Translations under genes and position numbers: made by a program
Notes under the pieces: model-generated
Seen by the model: only the letters and a program-made list of their open reading frames with translations
What the model was told of the DNA's origin: nothing
Databases searched by the model: none
Source: Rugalucina vietnamica
Taxonomy: Eukaryota > Mollusca > Bivalvia > Lucinida > Lucinidae
Length of the DNA stretch: 64,000 bases
Assembly (NCBI GenBank): GCA_964017185.1
Contig: OZ024874.1
Span: 51,798,856 to 51,862,855 of the forward strand
Reading direction: 5' to 3'
Part shown: positions 32,723-44,823 of the stretch, one piece after another
How positions within the stretch are numbered: the stretch's first letter is position 1
Layout of the letters: each line of letters starts with the position of its first letter

Positions 32723-34345
32723 TAATAATTACGAAACTTGGTATGTAGCATTGGGGACGCGGGCCCATCATAGTTTATATAAATCATGACCCTAGGATGA
32801 CCTTGACCTATTTTACGACAAGGTCAACTTAGGTCGCCAATGCATTTAAATGGGAAAAAATGGTAAAATGCTATTTAATGGGTAAAACTTACTGGGAATA
32901 GGCAAATGGACAGAAGATGAATGTTAATGGAAAATTTTAGCCCCTGGGGGTTGTCTGCCCCTGCCCCGGTGCTATATACATGTATATTTCCATAATAATG
33001 AAACATCTTCTCTCCTGAAACCACTTGGACAATCAAAGCTTAACTTCATATGGAGCATCCTTGGGAAGGGGGAAAGTGTATATAAATGGTCAAGGTCACA
33101 TGACCAAGATGGCCTCCATGGCTATAAATAGAAAAAACTTTAAAAATCTTCTTCTCCAGAACCAGAAGGCCAATGATTTTGAAACTTGGTGTGAAGCATC
33201 AGGCAATGGAGCTCTACAAAGTATATATAAATCATGACCTTGACCTTTTTTACGGCAAGGTCAACTTAGGTCACCCATGCATTTGAATGGGAAAAATAGG
33301 AAAATTCCATTTAATGGCAGAAAACTTGCTAGGAATGAGCAAATGGACAGAAAATTTATGTTTATGAAAATATTTTGGGCCCAGGGGGTTGTCTGCCCCT
33401 GCCCCGGGGCTATATACATGTATATGGCCATAATATTCAAACATCTTCTTCTCTGAAAGCGCATGACCAATCAAAGCCAAACCTTATGTGGAGCATCCTT
33501 AGACAGAGGGAATAAAAGTTTGTATAAATGGTCAAGGTCACATGACCAAGATGGCCGCCATGGCTATAAATAACAAAAACCTTTGAAAATCTTCTTCTCC
33601 AGAACCAGAAGGCCTATGATTTTGAAACTTGGCATGAAGCAGCAGGCAATAGAGCTCTACAGAGTTTGTATAAATCATGACCCTGGGATGACCTTGACCT
33701 ATTTTACGGCTAGGTCAACTTAGGTCTTTTATGCATTCGAATGGGAAAAAATATTAAAATAGAATTAAATGGAGGAAACTCGCTGGGAGTATGCAAATGG
33801 ACAGAAAATTTATGTTTATGGAAAAAAAAATTGACCCCAGGAGGTTGTCTGCCCCTGCCCTGGGGCTATATACATGTATATGACCATAATATTTAAACAT
33901 CTACTTCTCTGAAACTGCTATACCAATAAAAGCCAAACTTAAAGTGGAGCATTGTTAGGAAGAAGGAATGAAAATTTATATAAAAGGTCAAGGTCACATG
34001 ACCAAGATGGCTGCCATAGCTATAAATAGCAAAAACGTTTAAAAATCTTTTTCTCCAGAACTAGAAGGCCTATGATTTTGAAACTTGGCATGAGGCATCA
34101 GGCAATAAAGCTTTATAAAAATTATATAAATCATGACCCTGGGTTGACCTTGACCCATTTTATGGCAAGGTCAACTTATGTCACATATCCCAGATCTCAG
34201 GTGAGCGTTTATAGGACCATTGTAGACGGGATATTTCCATCGGTGTTTCGTTATACTCCACACCGTCTAGCGAAAGTGGAACGAGGTACCGAAGTGGAGC
34301 GGAGTGAAGGCTAGCTAGCTGATCTAGGACCATTGGTCCTCTGGT
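32723..34345. repeat. Element E copy 1: three ~450-bp tandem units, 5' truncated
   Basis: CACATGACCAAGATGGC recurs at about 33097, 33541 and 33997. Each unit also has CTGCCCCTGCCCCGG followed by TATATACATGTATA, then CCAGAAGGCCTATGATTTTGAAACTTGG and TGACCTTGACC. It ends with the hairpin GGACCATTGGTCC then TCTGG. The start seen in copy 2 (AGCTCACCTGAGC) is missing. Confidence 0.9.
34223..34324. mobile_element. 102-bp insertion with 11-bp target-site duplication
   Basis: TAGGACCATTG is present on both sides (34212-34222 and 34325-34335). The intact element E end at 36191-36211 reads through without it, so the insertion is nested. The insert contains AGACGGGATATTTCC, CACCGTCTAGCG and GAACGAGGTACC. 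I do not recognise it. Confidence 0.8.
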
Positions 34346-34700
34346 GTTGGGAAGCATGTGCGTCCAGATATGGAGGCCATTCTGCCTATGCATTTCCATT
34401 GACCAGTGTGGATTCATGAAGAGCATTTGTCAGTGATAAAAGAAATATACACTTAGCACTGATTTTCTATGGCTGCATGGCTTATCCAGGAACAGCATGG
34501 TTAAGATTTGAAATGATATCACTGCCTTAGCCTTACAGGCACGGTAGTGATGGGTCCCTATCTTTTTAATGTAACACTGGATACTTGAATCACATATCCC
34601 TCCAAATGCCGCCTAGCAAACATTCTCTCAAGAGTTTTAATGTCTTAAGTGTTTAAGCATCATATTTTCTCGTATTTGAAACCAGTTTGATCCAATTTTT

Positions 34701-36211
34701 AGCTCACCTGAGCCGAAGGCTCACAAGGTGAGCTTATGGGATGGCCATGCTCCGTCCGTCGTCCGTCTGTCCGTCGTCCGTCCGTCGTCCGTCCGTCCAC
34801 AATTTCAAATATCTTCTCCTCTGAAACCGCTTGGCCAATCACAGCCAAACTTAATGTGGAGCATCCTTAGGAAAAGGGAACAAAAGTTTATATAAATGGT
34901 TTAGGTCACATGACCAAGATGGCCGCCATGGCTATAAATAGCCAAAACCTTTAAAAAAACTTCTTCTCCAGAACCAGAAGGCCTATGATTTTGAAACTTG
35001 GCATAAAGCATCACAAAAAGAAACTCTACAAAGTTTATATAAATCATGACCCTGCGATGACCTTGACTTATTTTACGGCAAGGTCAACTTAGGTCGCAAA
35101 TGCATTTGATGGGGAAAAATGGTAAAATGCTATAAAATGGGTAAAACTTACTGGGAATAGGCAAATAGACAGAAAATTAATGTTGATGGAAAAATTTTGG
35201 CCCCTGGGGGTTGTCTGCCCCTGCCCCGGGTCTATATACATGTATATTTCCATAATATTGAAACATCTTCTCCTCTGAAACCGTTTGGGCAATTAAAGCC
35301 AAACTTCATGTGGAGCATCCTTAGGAAGAGGGAAAAAAGTTTATATAAATGGTCCAGGTCATATGACCAAGATGGCCGCCATGGCTATAAATAGCAAAAA
35401 CCTTTAAAATCTTCTCCAGAACCAGAAGGCCTATGATTTTGAAACTTGACATGAAGCATCAGGCAATGGAGCTCTACAAAGTTTATATAAATCATGACCC
35501 TGGGATGACCTTGACCATTTTTACTGCAAGGTCAACTTAGGCCGCCCATGCATTTGAATGGAAAAAATAGGAAAATGTCATTTAATGGCAAAAAACTTGC
35601 TAGGAATGAGCAAATGGACAGAAGATTTATGTTTATGAGAATATTTTGGGCCCAGAGGGTTGTCTGCCCCTGCCCCGGGGCTATATACATGTGTATGACC
35701 ATAATATTCAAACATTTTCTCTGAAACCGCTTGGCCAATCAAAGCCAAACTTAATATGGAGCATTCTTAGGAAGAGTGAATGAAAGTTTGTATAATTGGT
35801 CAAGGTCACACGACCAAGATGGCCACCATGGCTATAAATAGCAAAGACCTTTACAAAATCTTCTTCTCCAGAACCTGAAGGCCTATGGGTTTGAATCTTG
35901 GCATGAAGCATCAGGCAATGGAGCTCTACAAAGTTTGTATAAATCATAACCCTGGGATGACCTTGACCTTTCTTACGGCAAGGTCAACTTAGGTTGCCCA
36001 TGCATTTGAATGGGGAAAATTGTTACAATGTCATTTGAAGGGCAAAACTTGCAGTAAATTGGCAAATGGACTGAATCTTTATGATTTAAAAAAGGTTGCT
36101 CTGACCCTGCCCTGGGGTTGTATACATGTATATCACCATTCTATTCAAACAAGTCTATTGGTATATATCTCAGGTCTCAGGTGAGCGTTTACAGGACCAT
36201 TGGTCCTCTGG
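34701..36211. repeat. Element E copy 2: complete, three tandem units
   Basis: It opens with a hairpin-forming AGCTCACCTGAGCC...GGTGAGCTTATGGGATGG and a (CCGTCCGT)n-like stretch (34745-34800). Three ~450-bp units follow (markers at about 34907, 35362 and 35809), and it ends TCAGGTGAGCG...GGACCATTGGTCCTCTGG. A minus-strand relative lies at 43740-44391. Confidence 0.9.
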
Positions 36212-36660
36212 TTGATTCATCAGGATGTTTATCTTGATTTATTTGTTTGTTCTTGATGATTCATTGACTAGTTAGAGATTCACCACGAGGACCGAAGAAC
36301 TAACTAAATGTTATGAACCACTGCAGAAGCTGAGGGTGAGGTTATGGCCATGTAAAACCGGTTTAAGCCCGCCAGTAACTTTGTGTTATTGATCGTTCCA
36401 AGGCGATACTTCTGTGGTGGTTCTTTTTGTTTTATGTCTTGGTGTTTAAATTTTTTTGTGCTGTTGGCGCCTTATGTATGTGTTAAGTTAACTGAGTGGC
36501 CACCAATTGGGAAAATATCTGCTCATTCGGCTTACGATTTGTTTCATGGTATAAGTACCTGATTGTTAGTTTGGTTTTTTCCCACCTCGGTTTTTGGAGT
36601 GGGAATCGTTTTCTGATTGCGCCTTTTCCTGATCTTTGCCTACTTGTACCTTTTGATCTT
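36212..36660 (+). mobile_element. Family-D repeat, 5' truncated, abutting element E
   Basis: It runs from TTGATTCATCAGGATGTTTA through CTAGTTAGAGATTCACCACG, AAGCCCGCCAGTAAC and GGCTTACGATTTG to TGCCTACTTGTACCTTTT. It begins immediately after the last base of element E. Confidence 0.85.
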
Positions 36661-39600
36661 TAATTAATTTGAGTCAGTCAATAGGGTTTATGAAATAGGA
36701 GAAAAGTCCCATTCTTTTATTTGACCCTCGCAAGAATCTGGTTTCTTCGTCTCTCTCTAAGGACTTTTTAAAGATGCACGATATCATGGCATGTTATGAC
36801 ACCCATCTATATTAAAACATAGAAGAGGTTTTACTGCTTCTGTTTAGAACAAATTGGGTTATCTTATTATGGTCGTCATATTACCCCGGCCGGGAGCTCA
36901 TTTGACCTACCTTGCAACCCCCACGACAATTTTTCATGGGTGCCAAATCATTTACTGGGGCCCCAGAATTGCAAAGAATTTTTCGTCCTCAAAGATAATC
37001 TCTTTTGCACTATGAAAAATGCATGGTTTCCATGGCAACCGTTAACGTGATTATTGAGCATGGGGCGTACATACAAAATTGGTCATAAACCCACTGTTAC
37101 TTATTGTAGGCCACTCACCCTGGTCTCATTTTAAAGCTTAGACATTGTCCTTTTTTCCTATGGTATGTATTGCAAGATATCCAGTTTGCATATATATGTA
37201 TTTTAATGAAACAATTAAAAATGACAGAAAAACCGTAAAAACATCCATAAATAAACTAATTTCAGGTCAAAACTAGCATCGGACACTTTGTTATTTAACC
37301 AGTAATATCATATAACAAATTGATTGATGTCATTGTCCTAAATGAAAATTAACTCATTTGCATATTCAAAAATCGAGGAAAAACGAGGGGAAAAACTATA
37401 GCCATTGCAAGGCTTTCGATGGGTTATAAGATCTACCTTGTATCCTTGGAATTAATTCTCATGGCTGCTAGTTTAGTCAGAGGGACCACCTTAATGCCAT
37501 AAAATATTGTCCTCACCGATGAAAGCATTTGTATGATGTAAAATTTTATGGTTTCCACACCCACCCTAGTGGTCTTCTAAAGAATAGGGTGTATTCGCAA
37601 AAGCTATTCATATACCAATATTAATATTCACATTTTTATTGCAATCGCCTTAAAGCCAGATGTACGTAATTGACCTCACGGTAGAATTTTTTTATTTTTT
37701 GCATGCGAGTGTATTTTAATGTCCTACATACGAAAATGAAAAGAAATCGATACCTTTCCGACCTTGTTTTCGAGCTAACACATTTCAAAATTGTGAAATT
37801 TGAGAGCAAAAATACATTGACGTCAATGTAAAATGCGTTTTTCAGACCCGCTTTTTGTTAATTTTCCCGATATATTTCAAAAACTCCACGGTAGGATTTT
37901 TTCAAAAACTGATATTTATTAGAGGAATTCCTGAGCTACAGGTAAACAACAAAAAAGTCCTTGGTTACCGGATTCGTTTTCCTGCTGTAAGCGTTTGAAC
38001 AGAGGTAGTAGTTGCCAAATTCAGTACGTTTTACGCGCGACGTCAATACTGCGCCAAAAACTCCGACGTTATTTAGTTTTTGACAGCGAAATGGTATTCA
38101 CGATTTGCTAAATACGGATTTAGATAAAAATAAATCATTTGCTCAACTGCAGAACACATGTATCAGAAAATTTTGAAGTAGTAAAACCAAAACTATTGCT
38201 AACTGTCGCGCAAAATTATGTTTTCGAACGTACACTGACGCTGGAAATGACGTTTCGATCGAAAAATGACGTTACAAATGCGGCGAAAAGTGACGTTTCT
38301 ATCCTTAGAAACGCACGTTCTTTTGAGCGCCTTCAATTGCGTACATATGGCTTTAAATGAAAGTATTTTTCTTGGTGTTCTTCATTTTCCAATGAAAAAC
38401 ATTAAGTCACGTGATCTAGGGGCCACGCCTATGGGCGGGGCGACGTCAAAGCCAATCAGTGACGCTGTTTGTTTACTCTTGTTGGCGTGACGTCGGTCGC
38501 GTATCGCCATGACGTTAAGCGCGAAAATTTGACGTTTTAGCTGTTCCAAAATTACGTTATGTCGGATTTAATGTCAAATAACATGAAAATTAGCCATGAT
38601 ATGTGCAATTGAAAATCTGATACTTCGGGCTTCACAGACATTAAAACAGCCTAATGTTTTTCATCATCCAGTGAAAGCTCAAATCTGAATTTCAATCCTT
38701 AAACAATAGCATGTTCTAGAATACTATAATTGGTTTGATAATGATACAAGGACCTAGCAATTTATCTTAATACCTATCATTCAAGTCGTTGAATTTGCTT
38801 AATCATGAAAACTATTAAGACACACGAGATATCGGAAGAATAATTTGGAAACATTAGGGTGTATGCGTACAAAATCACCAGAGCTGTTAAGAAACGCAGG
38901 ATGCTGAAAGAAGTTTCAAATGAATGGTATGACAATGTACTATGACCCTTAAGTCTGATAAAGAATTATCTGATTTTCAATTTTATGAATTTTAATGAAA
39001 TTTCATATATAGGAATAAAAAAAAAGGTGGTAAATTAAAGTGGTAAATTAAACTGGTAAACCTACTCGGCAACCTAAAGTCCTAATATGCCGAAAATTTA
39101 GAGGAAAATTATGGAGAAATTGAATCTGTGCCCGTTTTAACATACTCCTGAGATCGGATTTGTTATAACGCAACTCATGATTACTGGTGCATTGGATTAA
39201 GGAATCCTTTGAAATATTCTGGCTTGTTCCTATAGAATCTAATCAAATGCAAGCAAAAGTTGTCTCCTTCACCGTGTAAATTACAAGTGCTGTAAATACT
39301 GATCATTATCTATTTCCTTATATTACGAATGCGAGAACTGGCTAAATTTTATCTTCCAAAACTGGCGAAGCTTTCCTTTTAAAGGGAAATTTTATATGCG
39401 TCATCAGATTGATCAAATGTCACTATAACCATGCTGTCCCACATTTTTTTTCTAAAGAAAACATTAACTCTTAAAAATTAATCAAATAAATATGTTTAAA
39501 CCAAGCAGTGGATCGGATGTGTTCGTTACTTATTTTTAATGGATGACATGGATATATAAATTTTAAGTCTCAATGACTGTTTCATGGAAAATACCCACTT

Positions 39601-39880
39601 CTATTGAAGACGAAATTGCTAAACATTATTTTTGGCAGAAATAAAAACAATCACCAATTCGTATACCACGCCCGACTTTCATGTCTAAAAATAGTGTAAT
39701 CTAATCTATTCCAAGAAGCCAAATCGGTTTCCCTACTGTCTCGTAAATGTGTGAATCCTGAAACATATTATGAACGATTTTGGACACCGGGGCCGCGAAT
39801 TACATTTAATCCACGGTACGTACAAATCTCCTTAGCAATTAAAGGTTAAAGTTACAAAATTAGTCAAAATATTAACTTTT
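36661..39880. other. Long stretch without recognisable genes
   Basis: No frame of useful length or known domain. An 18-bp perfect palindrome with a CRE core (TGACGTCA) lies at 37813-37830. 37990-38570 is unusually rich in GACGT/ACGTC words (CGCGACGTCAATAC, AATGACGTTTCG, GTGACGTCGGTCG). The rest looks unique and AT-rich. Confidence 0.55.
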
Positions 39881-39890
39881 TGCAGGTTCT

Positions 39891-39898
39891 TTATAAAG
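39891..39898 (+). promoter_or_regulatory. Possible TATA box upstream of glycine-rich gene 3
   Basis: TTATAAAG lies about 190 bp before the splice acceptor of the coding exon at 40118, an arrangement like that of genes 1 and 2. Position is the only support. Confidence 0.3.
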
Positions 39899-40117
39899 GT
39901 GTATTTTTCGAAAGATTCTACGAGACCGTATTCGTCGAAAGACTTGCCACCAGAATATTTTCGTCGTATACAACGAGGCTTTTAGATTTTAGATTAAAGC
40001 GAAGCCAGCTGCAGTCATGAGACTTGGTGACATCAAAAAGGGAAGGTGGCACATACAACATAACATTAATTAATTCATTTGTTTATTTTCAGCATAAGTT
40101 CTGCAATTAACGTTTCC

Positions 40118-40381
40118 ATGAGTAACACCGGTGGAGGTGGTGGGGGCGGCGGTACAACTGGTGGTGGAGGCGGCGGTGGAGGGAGTGGTGGGGGATGGGG
40201 CGGTGGAGATGGGGGTCGTGGTGGCAATGCAGGGGAGAATGGACAAAATGGACAGGATGGTCGTTTTGGAGGTGGCGGTGGTGGAGGAGGTGGTGGTGGG
40301 TCGGGAGGTGGTAAAGGTGGAAAAGGAGGGACAGGAAGTTGGTTTAGTGGAAATGGGGCAGACGGAAGAGACGGGGATTAA
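40118..40381 (+). CDS. Glycine-rich protein, gene 3 (87 aa)
   Basis: Function unknown. The ATG lies 26 bases after an acceptor (TTTATTTTCAG at 40082-40092). The frame stays open upstream to 40079. The protein opens MSNTGG, like the MGNTGG start of the duplicated pair, and is Gly-dominated throughout. It has short inserts WGGGDGGRGG, ENGQNGQDGRF and KGGKGGTGSWFSGNGADGRDGD at the end. It lacks the AFEESDVV tail. There is no signal peptide. A canonical AATAAA lies 82 bases after the stop. The shared start and exon layout suggest a diverged member of the same family, but low complexity weakens that. Confidence 0.55.
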   Translation: MSNTGGGGGGGGTTGGGGGGGGSGGGWGGGDGGRGGNAGENGQNGQDGRFGGGGGGGGGGGSGGGKGGKGGTGSWFSGNGADGRDGD

Positions 40382-40462
40382 CGATATATATAATTAATAT
40401 AATTGATAACTAAGTAATATGACGTTTTATCAAAATGAAATTCATGCATGGTAAACACTTTT

Positions 40463-40468
40463 AATAAA
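40463..40468 (+). terminator. Polyadenylation signal AATAAA of glycine-rich gene 3
   Basis: Canonical hexamer 82 bp downstream of the stop codon on the same strand. Motif and position only. Confidence 0.4.
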
Positions 40469-40657
40469 CAGTTAGATAGTAAATGGGGAACCTGGACTTT
40501 ACAGAACCCACAATGCAGGTTCATAATGTTAAATGACTTGGCTGTATAAAAAGATCTCAAATTATGTCATCTGGTTCTTCGTTGACAACATATATGCAGC
40601 GACTTCTACAAACTTCTCATTTTGATAATTACTGAAGAATGGTTGAATGCACATGTA

Positions 40658-41700
40658 CACTGAAAAAAAGTTATAAGAGGCCACTTTTTAAACTCATTTT
40701 TTGTTTCTAAGCCATGTTCAAAATTGCACGATTTTTTGCCAAAAGACGTGTCTTTCAAGTAAGTAAAGTTCCAAAGTGTTAAAAAATAATTTTCTTTTAC
40801 TAAAGGCGTTTTTGGAGTAAAAATGCACAAATCAATGTTTTTAAATAAAAAATTGGATACAGCACACCATTTATTGAAATTAGGAACGGGTGTCATCAAA
40901 GGGGTCGTTACGGCTCGGAAAAACATCAAACATTCGAATTTTCTCTACTGGTAGAATTTTTATGCATTTTTAAAAATCGCCAATTTTGAGATTTTTTGGA
41001 AAATTCATAAATGTGCCTCTTAAACATGTTGACCCCTGTTAAATTCACTTGATGAGGCCTGGAAATGAGAGATATAACTCGACTGAACTGTTTTAGACCA
41101 TTTTCAAGGACCAACAGGTCAAGGCTGCCGCACACTTCCGGTTTCAATGCCAATTTTTAACGAACAAAATAACAAAATTTGTGGACGATTTTTTTAATTT
41201 TCAAAGTTTATCAGAGTCTAGTATTTGACCTAAATAATCGCTGAAAATTTCAATGCCGTGCTGCTGATAATAACGCAACTGGAGAAGAACAAAGTTGGTA
41301 TGCAAATTGCATACAAAAGCTGAATTCCTGTTATTCAGGTTGTTGTCTTCTTGCATGCACAAAACAGAAACGAAGATTCTTATTGCAGCAACACTTTTGA
41401 CTTAATTTTATTTTGCATCATGGCAGTCAGTAGCACTTTCAAATAAATTAAAATGTAAAAACACAACGTCATAATATGACATTTAATTTGATGTTAATAA
41501 AGTGTGACTTTTTGAAATAGGGTACCTTTACACATGCTTCGTCTGTGTGAGAAGTATCACGCATTTTGGAATGCAGAAACTCACAGAGCCACTGTTAGAC
41601 ATTGGTTTATTTATATGATCATGAATTTTAATTGATCGTATTTTACTTTCTGAACTAGAAGAAAAAATATGAGGTGGCCTCTTATAACTTTTTTTCAGTG
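40658..41700. mobile_element. 1,043-bp TIR element with TA target duplication
   Basis: The ends CACTGAAAAAAAGTTATAAG (40658) and CTTATAACTTTTTTTCAGTG (to 41700) are perfect inverted repeats continuing to ~27 bp (through AGGCCAC). Each end is flanked by TA, as with Tc1/mariner-type insertion. Internal minus-strand frames of 107 and 75 aa (40606-40929, 40926-41153) overlap its ends and do not resemble a transposase. I call it non-autonomous. Confidence 0.85.
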
Positions 41701-41837
41701 TATATTAATTCAAAGCAAAATCAAATTTCTTTTGATGATGATGAAATAAAAGCCTCAGTTATATCCATGTATTATATCACCTTCAGGTACAGGTTAAATA
41801 AATGAAGCAGAATATGGATTAAATGTTTTAAATCTTT

Positions 41838-42478
41838 CAAAAGGTACAAATAGGCAAATATCAGGAAAAGGCGCAATCAGAAAAATATTCCCACTCTAAA
41901 AACTGAGGCGGGAAAAAACTAAATTAACAATCAGGTACTTATACCATGAAAACATATCGTAAGCCGAATGAGCAGCTATTTTCCCAATAGGTGGCCACTC
42001 AACTAAAAATATGAAAACATACATAAGGCGTCAACAGCACAAAATTTTTAAACACCAAGACATAAAACAAAAAGAACCACCACAGAAGTATCGCCTTGGA
42101 ACGATCAGTCATTTAAAATTACTGGCGGGCTTAAATTGATTTTACATGGCCATAACCTCACCCTCAGCTTCAGCAGTGGTTCATAACATTTAGTTAGTTC
42201 TTCGGTCCTCGTAGTGAATCTCTAACTAGTCAATGAATCATCAAGAACAAACAAATAAATCATGATAAACATCCTGATGAATCAAAAACGAGGACTCACA
42301 GATTGAGTAAGCTGCCCGACGATGGAGATCTCTGGGCGCCGAATAACTTACTAACTCCGGTGCAAAAGAAAAACAGTTGGACCCTGGTGGGCCAAGCAAC
42401 AGACAAGAAGCTCCGGCCCAAACCAACTAAAATGAATAGATTTGTCGGGGCCATCATAGAGGCTGACGCCTTGCTATG
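41838..42478 (-). mobile_element. Family-D repeat, full length
   Basis: The minus strand starts TCTATGATGGCCCCGAC, passes GGGCCGGAGCTTCTTGTCTG and TCTGTGAGTCCTC, and ends at GCCTATTTGTACCTTTT. It is the near full-length counterpart of 60933-61575. Both keep a ~60-aa open frame (minus 42241-42426 here). Confidence 0.9.
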
Positions 42479-43060
42479 ACGCCCTTACTATTCCATAACC
42501 AAAAGCTGTAATCAGAATACCTCAATGGAAAGACACTATTGAAATATAACGCTTCGTAAATGAAAGGAGGATGGGCAAAATGGAGCAATTTAGTTCAAAG
42601 TTTAATTTAATCGGTCGAAAACTTCGGAAGTTATATGGGTTTGACTCTTTTGAACCAGTAACAAAAGCCTGACAGTTGAGCTGCAATTTCGAGGATATAC
42701 ACAAGGGTTGTCTCAAAGACAAATTCCTTGTAATGTCAAATAATTTAATCATTGTTTTGAATATGTCTCTTAACGTGTATGTTTTGTATACTCTGAATAT
42801 TCTTTCTGATTTCAAAAGACCCATAGAAAAAAACTATAATCTGCACTATGGATGATGTAAGGAGGGGCTTTTAAGGGCTGCCACACGACACAACACCAGC
42901 CGCAGTAACAAATTCGATATATAATTAAAATCCTTTTGGAATCAGTAAAAAACTTTCAAAGGGAAGTAGGAATAGTAATTTGAAATCAGTGAAAACATTC
43001 AAAGGCATATTGCGCAAATCTCATCAGTAGCCCTTTTAAACCAACAAGGAAAGTCAAATA

Positions 43061-43295
43061 TGAACCGCCTCGTGGGAAAACCAACAATGTGGTTTCCGAA
43101 AAGGTCCGACACAAACCGACCTGTACCGTCACAGAAGGGAGCTAGAAGCTTGAAATTTCAGATTTAAGTAGAAGAGGAAATGTACTATCCGAGTGGCGAA
43201 AAAAAGGCGCTGATCAGCTTCGCAGTTACTGCAAAGCTGATCTGCGCCTTTGTTTTCGCCTATGCAGATTGTTGGTTTTCCCATGTGGCGGCTCA
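43061..43295. mobile_element. MITE family A, copy 4 (best preserved)
   Basis: The TIRs TGAACCGCCTCGTGGGAAAA and TTTTCCCATGTGGCGGCTCA extend to ~30 bp (ACCAACAATGTGG). Between them lie GTCCGACACAAACCGAC, CTAGAAGCTTGAAATTTC and a central hairpin at 43205-43252 built on GGCGCTGATCAGC...GCTGATCTGCGCC. No coding capacity. Confidence 0.9.
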
Positions 43296-43595
43296 TGTTA
43301 TAGTCTACTGGCAGGATTCCATCTACGTAAACTGTACACTGTGACCCCTATCTGATTCATGACCAATCATAATGTTCTGTTCATGAATCAGGCAGGGATC
43401 TTACGATAACGTCACAATAAATTTTATCATCTTTTCACGTTCTAATGAGTTTTCAGTTTACGCAATCCTCTGCTAGATACAGCATCTGCTAGGTGCTTCA
43501 TATAGAATACTAAACATTATACATTTATCTTCTAAACATTGTTTTAGTTATTTGGCCCCGATTAGGCATGTGTCTTTGATTTAGACTTAGACTTG

Positions 43596-43598
<3 letters not shown>

Positions 43599-43632
<34 letters not shown>
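43599..43632. repeat. Poly-T tract
   Basis: A run of T's; a second run lies at 43859-43906. Either could be the poly-A tail of a minus-strand retrocopy, but I see no such copy next to them. Confidence 0.8.
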
Positions 43633-43633
<1 letters not shown>

Positions 43634-43734
43634 AAATTGCAGTATATTTATCTGGCTAACGTCGCCGGTTTATAAAGGCTCACTGCTTCCAAATTTAAGG
43701 GCCAAGCGTTTATATTTTATTTCCAATAAAATTT

Positions 43735-43856
43735 GACTTTTATTGACCGAGGGGTTCATCCAGAGAAGAAGATCATTGAATATCATGGTCATATACAGGT
43801 ACATGTATATGTACATGTATATTTCCCCGGGGTGGGGTCAGACTACCCCATGGGAT

Positions 43857-43905
<49 letters not shown>

Positions 43906-44391
43906 CCAGAAATCATTAAGTCTTCAGCTCATTTGCCCATATTCTCAAGGCAAGTTTTGCCCATCGCATGACATTTTAACAGTTCTCCCCATTCAAATGC
44001 ATGGGCGACCTTTGTTAACCTTGTAGGTCAAGGTCATCACAGGATCATGATTTATAAACACATTGTAGGACATTAGCTCCAGATGCTACATGCCAAGTTT
44101 CATTTAAATCGGTCCACCGGTTCCGGAGGAGAGGATTTTTGAAGGTTTTTTACAATTATATATGGGCATGTCGGCAATCTTGTTCATGTTACCTACATGT
44201 AGATTGTTTATAGATACATTGGTTCTCCTTTCCTATTGGTGTTTCATGTCAAATTTGGCTTTGATTGACCAAGGAGTTTCAGAGACGAAGATCTTTGAAA
44301 ACTGTGGACGACGACGACGACGGACGGACGACGGATGCCTGCCTATCCCATAAGCTCACCTGAGCATTCGGCTCAGGTGAGCTAAAATTGT
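43735..44391 (-). repeat. Element E relative, minus strand
   Basis: The complement of its right end (AGCTCACCTGAGCCGAATGC) and the words TGACCTTGACCTA, CATGCATTTGAATGG and TATACATGTATA match element E. A poly-T run (43859-43906) interrupts it. The end with the GGACCATTGGTCC hairpin is missing. Confidence 0.75.
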
Positions 44392-44534
44392 CTTATCTAA
44401 GTGATTATAGGGTAATTAGGATCTACTTGCATGATGCCCTTCATTGGCCTCTAGCTGTAAGAAAATAATATTTCTCCTTTGTTTTTTTTTTATCTTTTAC
44501 CTACTCAGAGTAATGTTATGAAATCCCAAATGTG

Positions 44535-44737
44535 TCTTTATTGTTTGTATTGTGGTTTAACGTCCCAGTCAACATTTTTTCAGTCATGTCGGGACGGAGC
44601 CACCGCTCCCTGTGTATTAACTAGTAGGGAGTTAATGTGTCTTGCCCAAGGACACAAACACGGTGGTCTTGTGGGGATCGAGCCCAGGACCTCTCGATTC
44701 GGAGTCCGACGCTTTACCACTAGGCCACCGCTCTGCA
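44535..44737 (-). mobile_element. tRNA-headed SINE, minus strand, near full length
   Basis: Read on the minus strand: TGGCCTAGTGGTAAAGC (A box, complement of 44711-44727), GGACTCCGAATCG, GGGCTCGATCCC (B box, complement of 44673-44684), then GGACACAAGG-like unique body. A GGCTCCGTCCCGACATGACTG core follows, with the tail TTGACTGGGACGTTAAACC and a CAATACAAAC end. Pol III boxes are intact. Confidence 0.85.
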
Positions 44738-44823
44738 TAAATGTGTCTTTAAACTTTAAAGCTATGAAAAGTTCGCTTCACAAGCTATTTGTTTTTGTTT
44801 TTATTTATTTCGTTCAAAAAAAT

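Noticed and set aside
34701..36211. Element E as a Helitron
   Set aside because: The end hairpin GGACCATTGGTCC followed by CTGG and then T is suggestive, but the 5' end does not give a clear A|TC junction and no Rep/helicase is present. I keep it as an unclassified repeat.
42241..42426. Minus-strand 61-aa frame as a gene
   Set aside because: Part of the family-D repeat, same argument as for 60969-61157.
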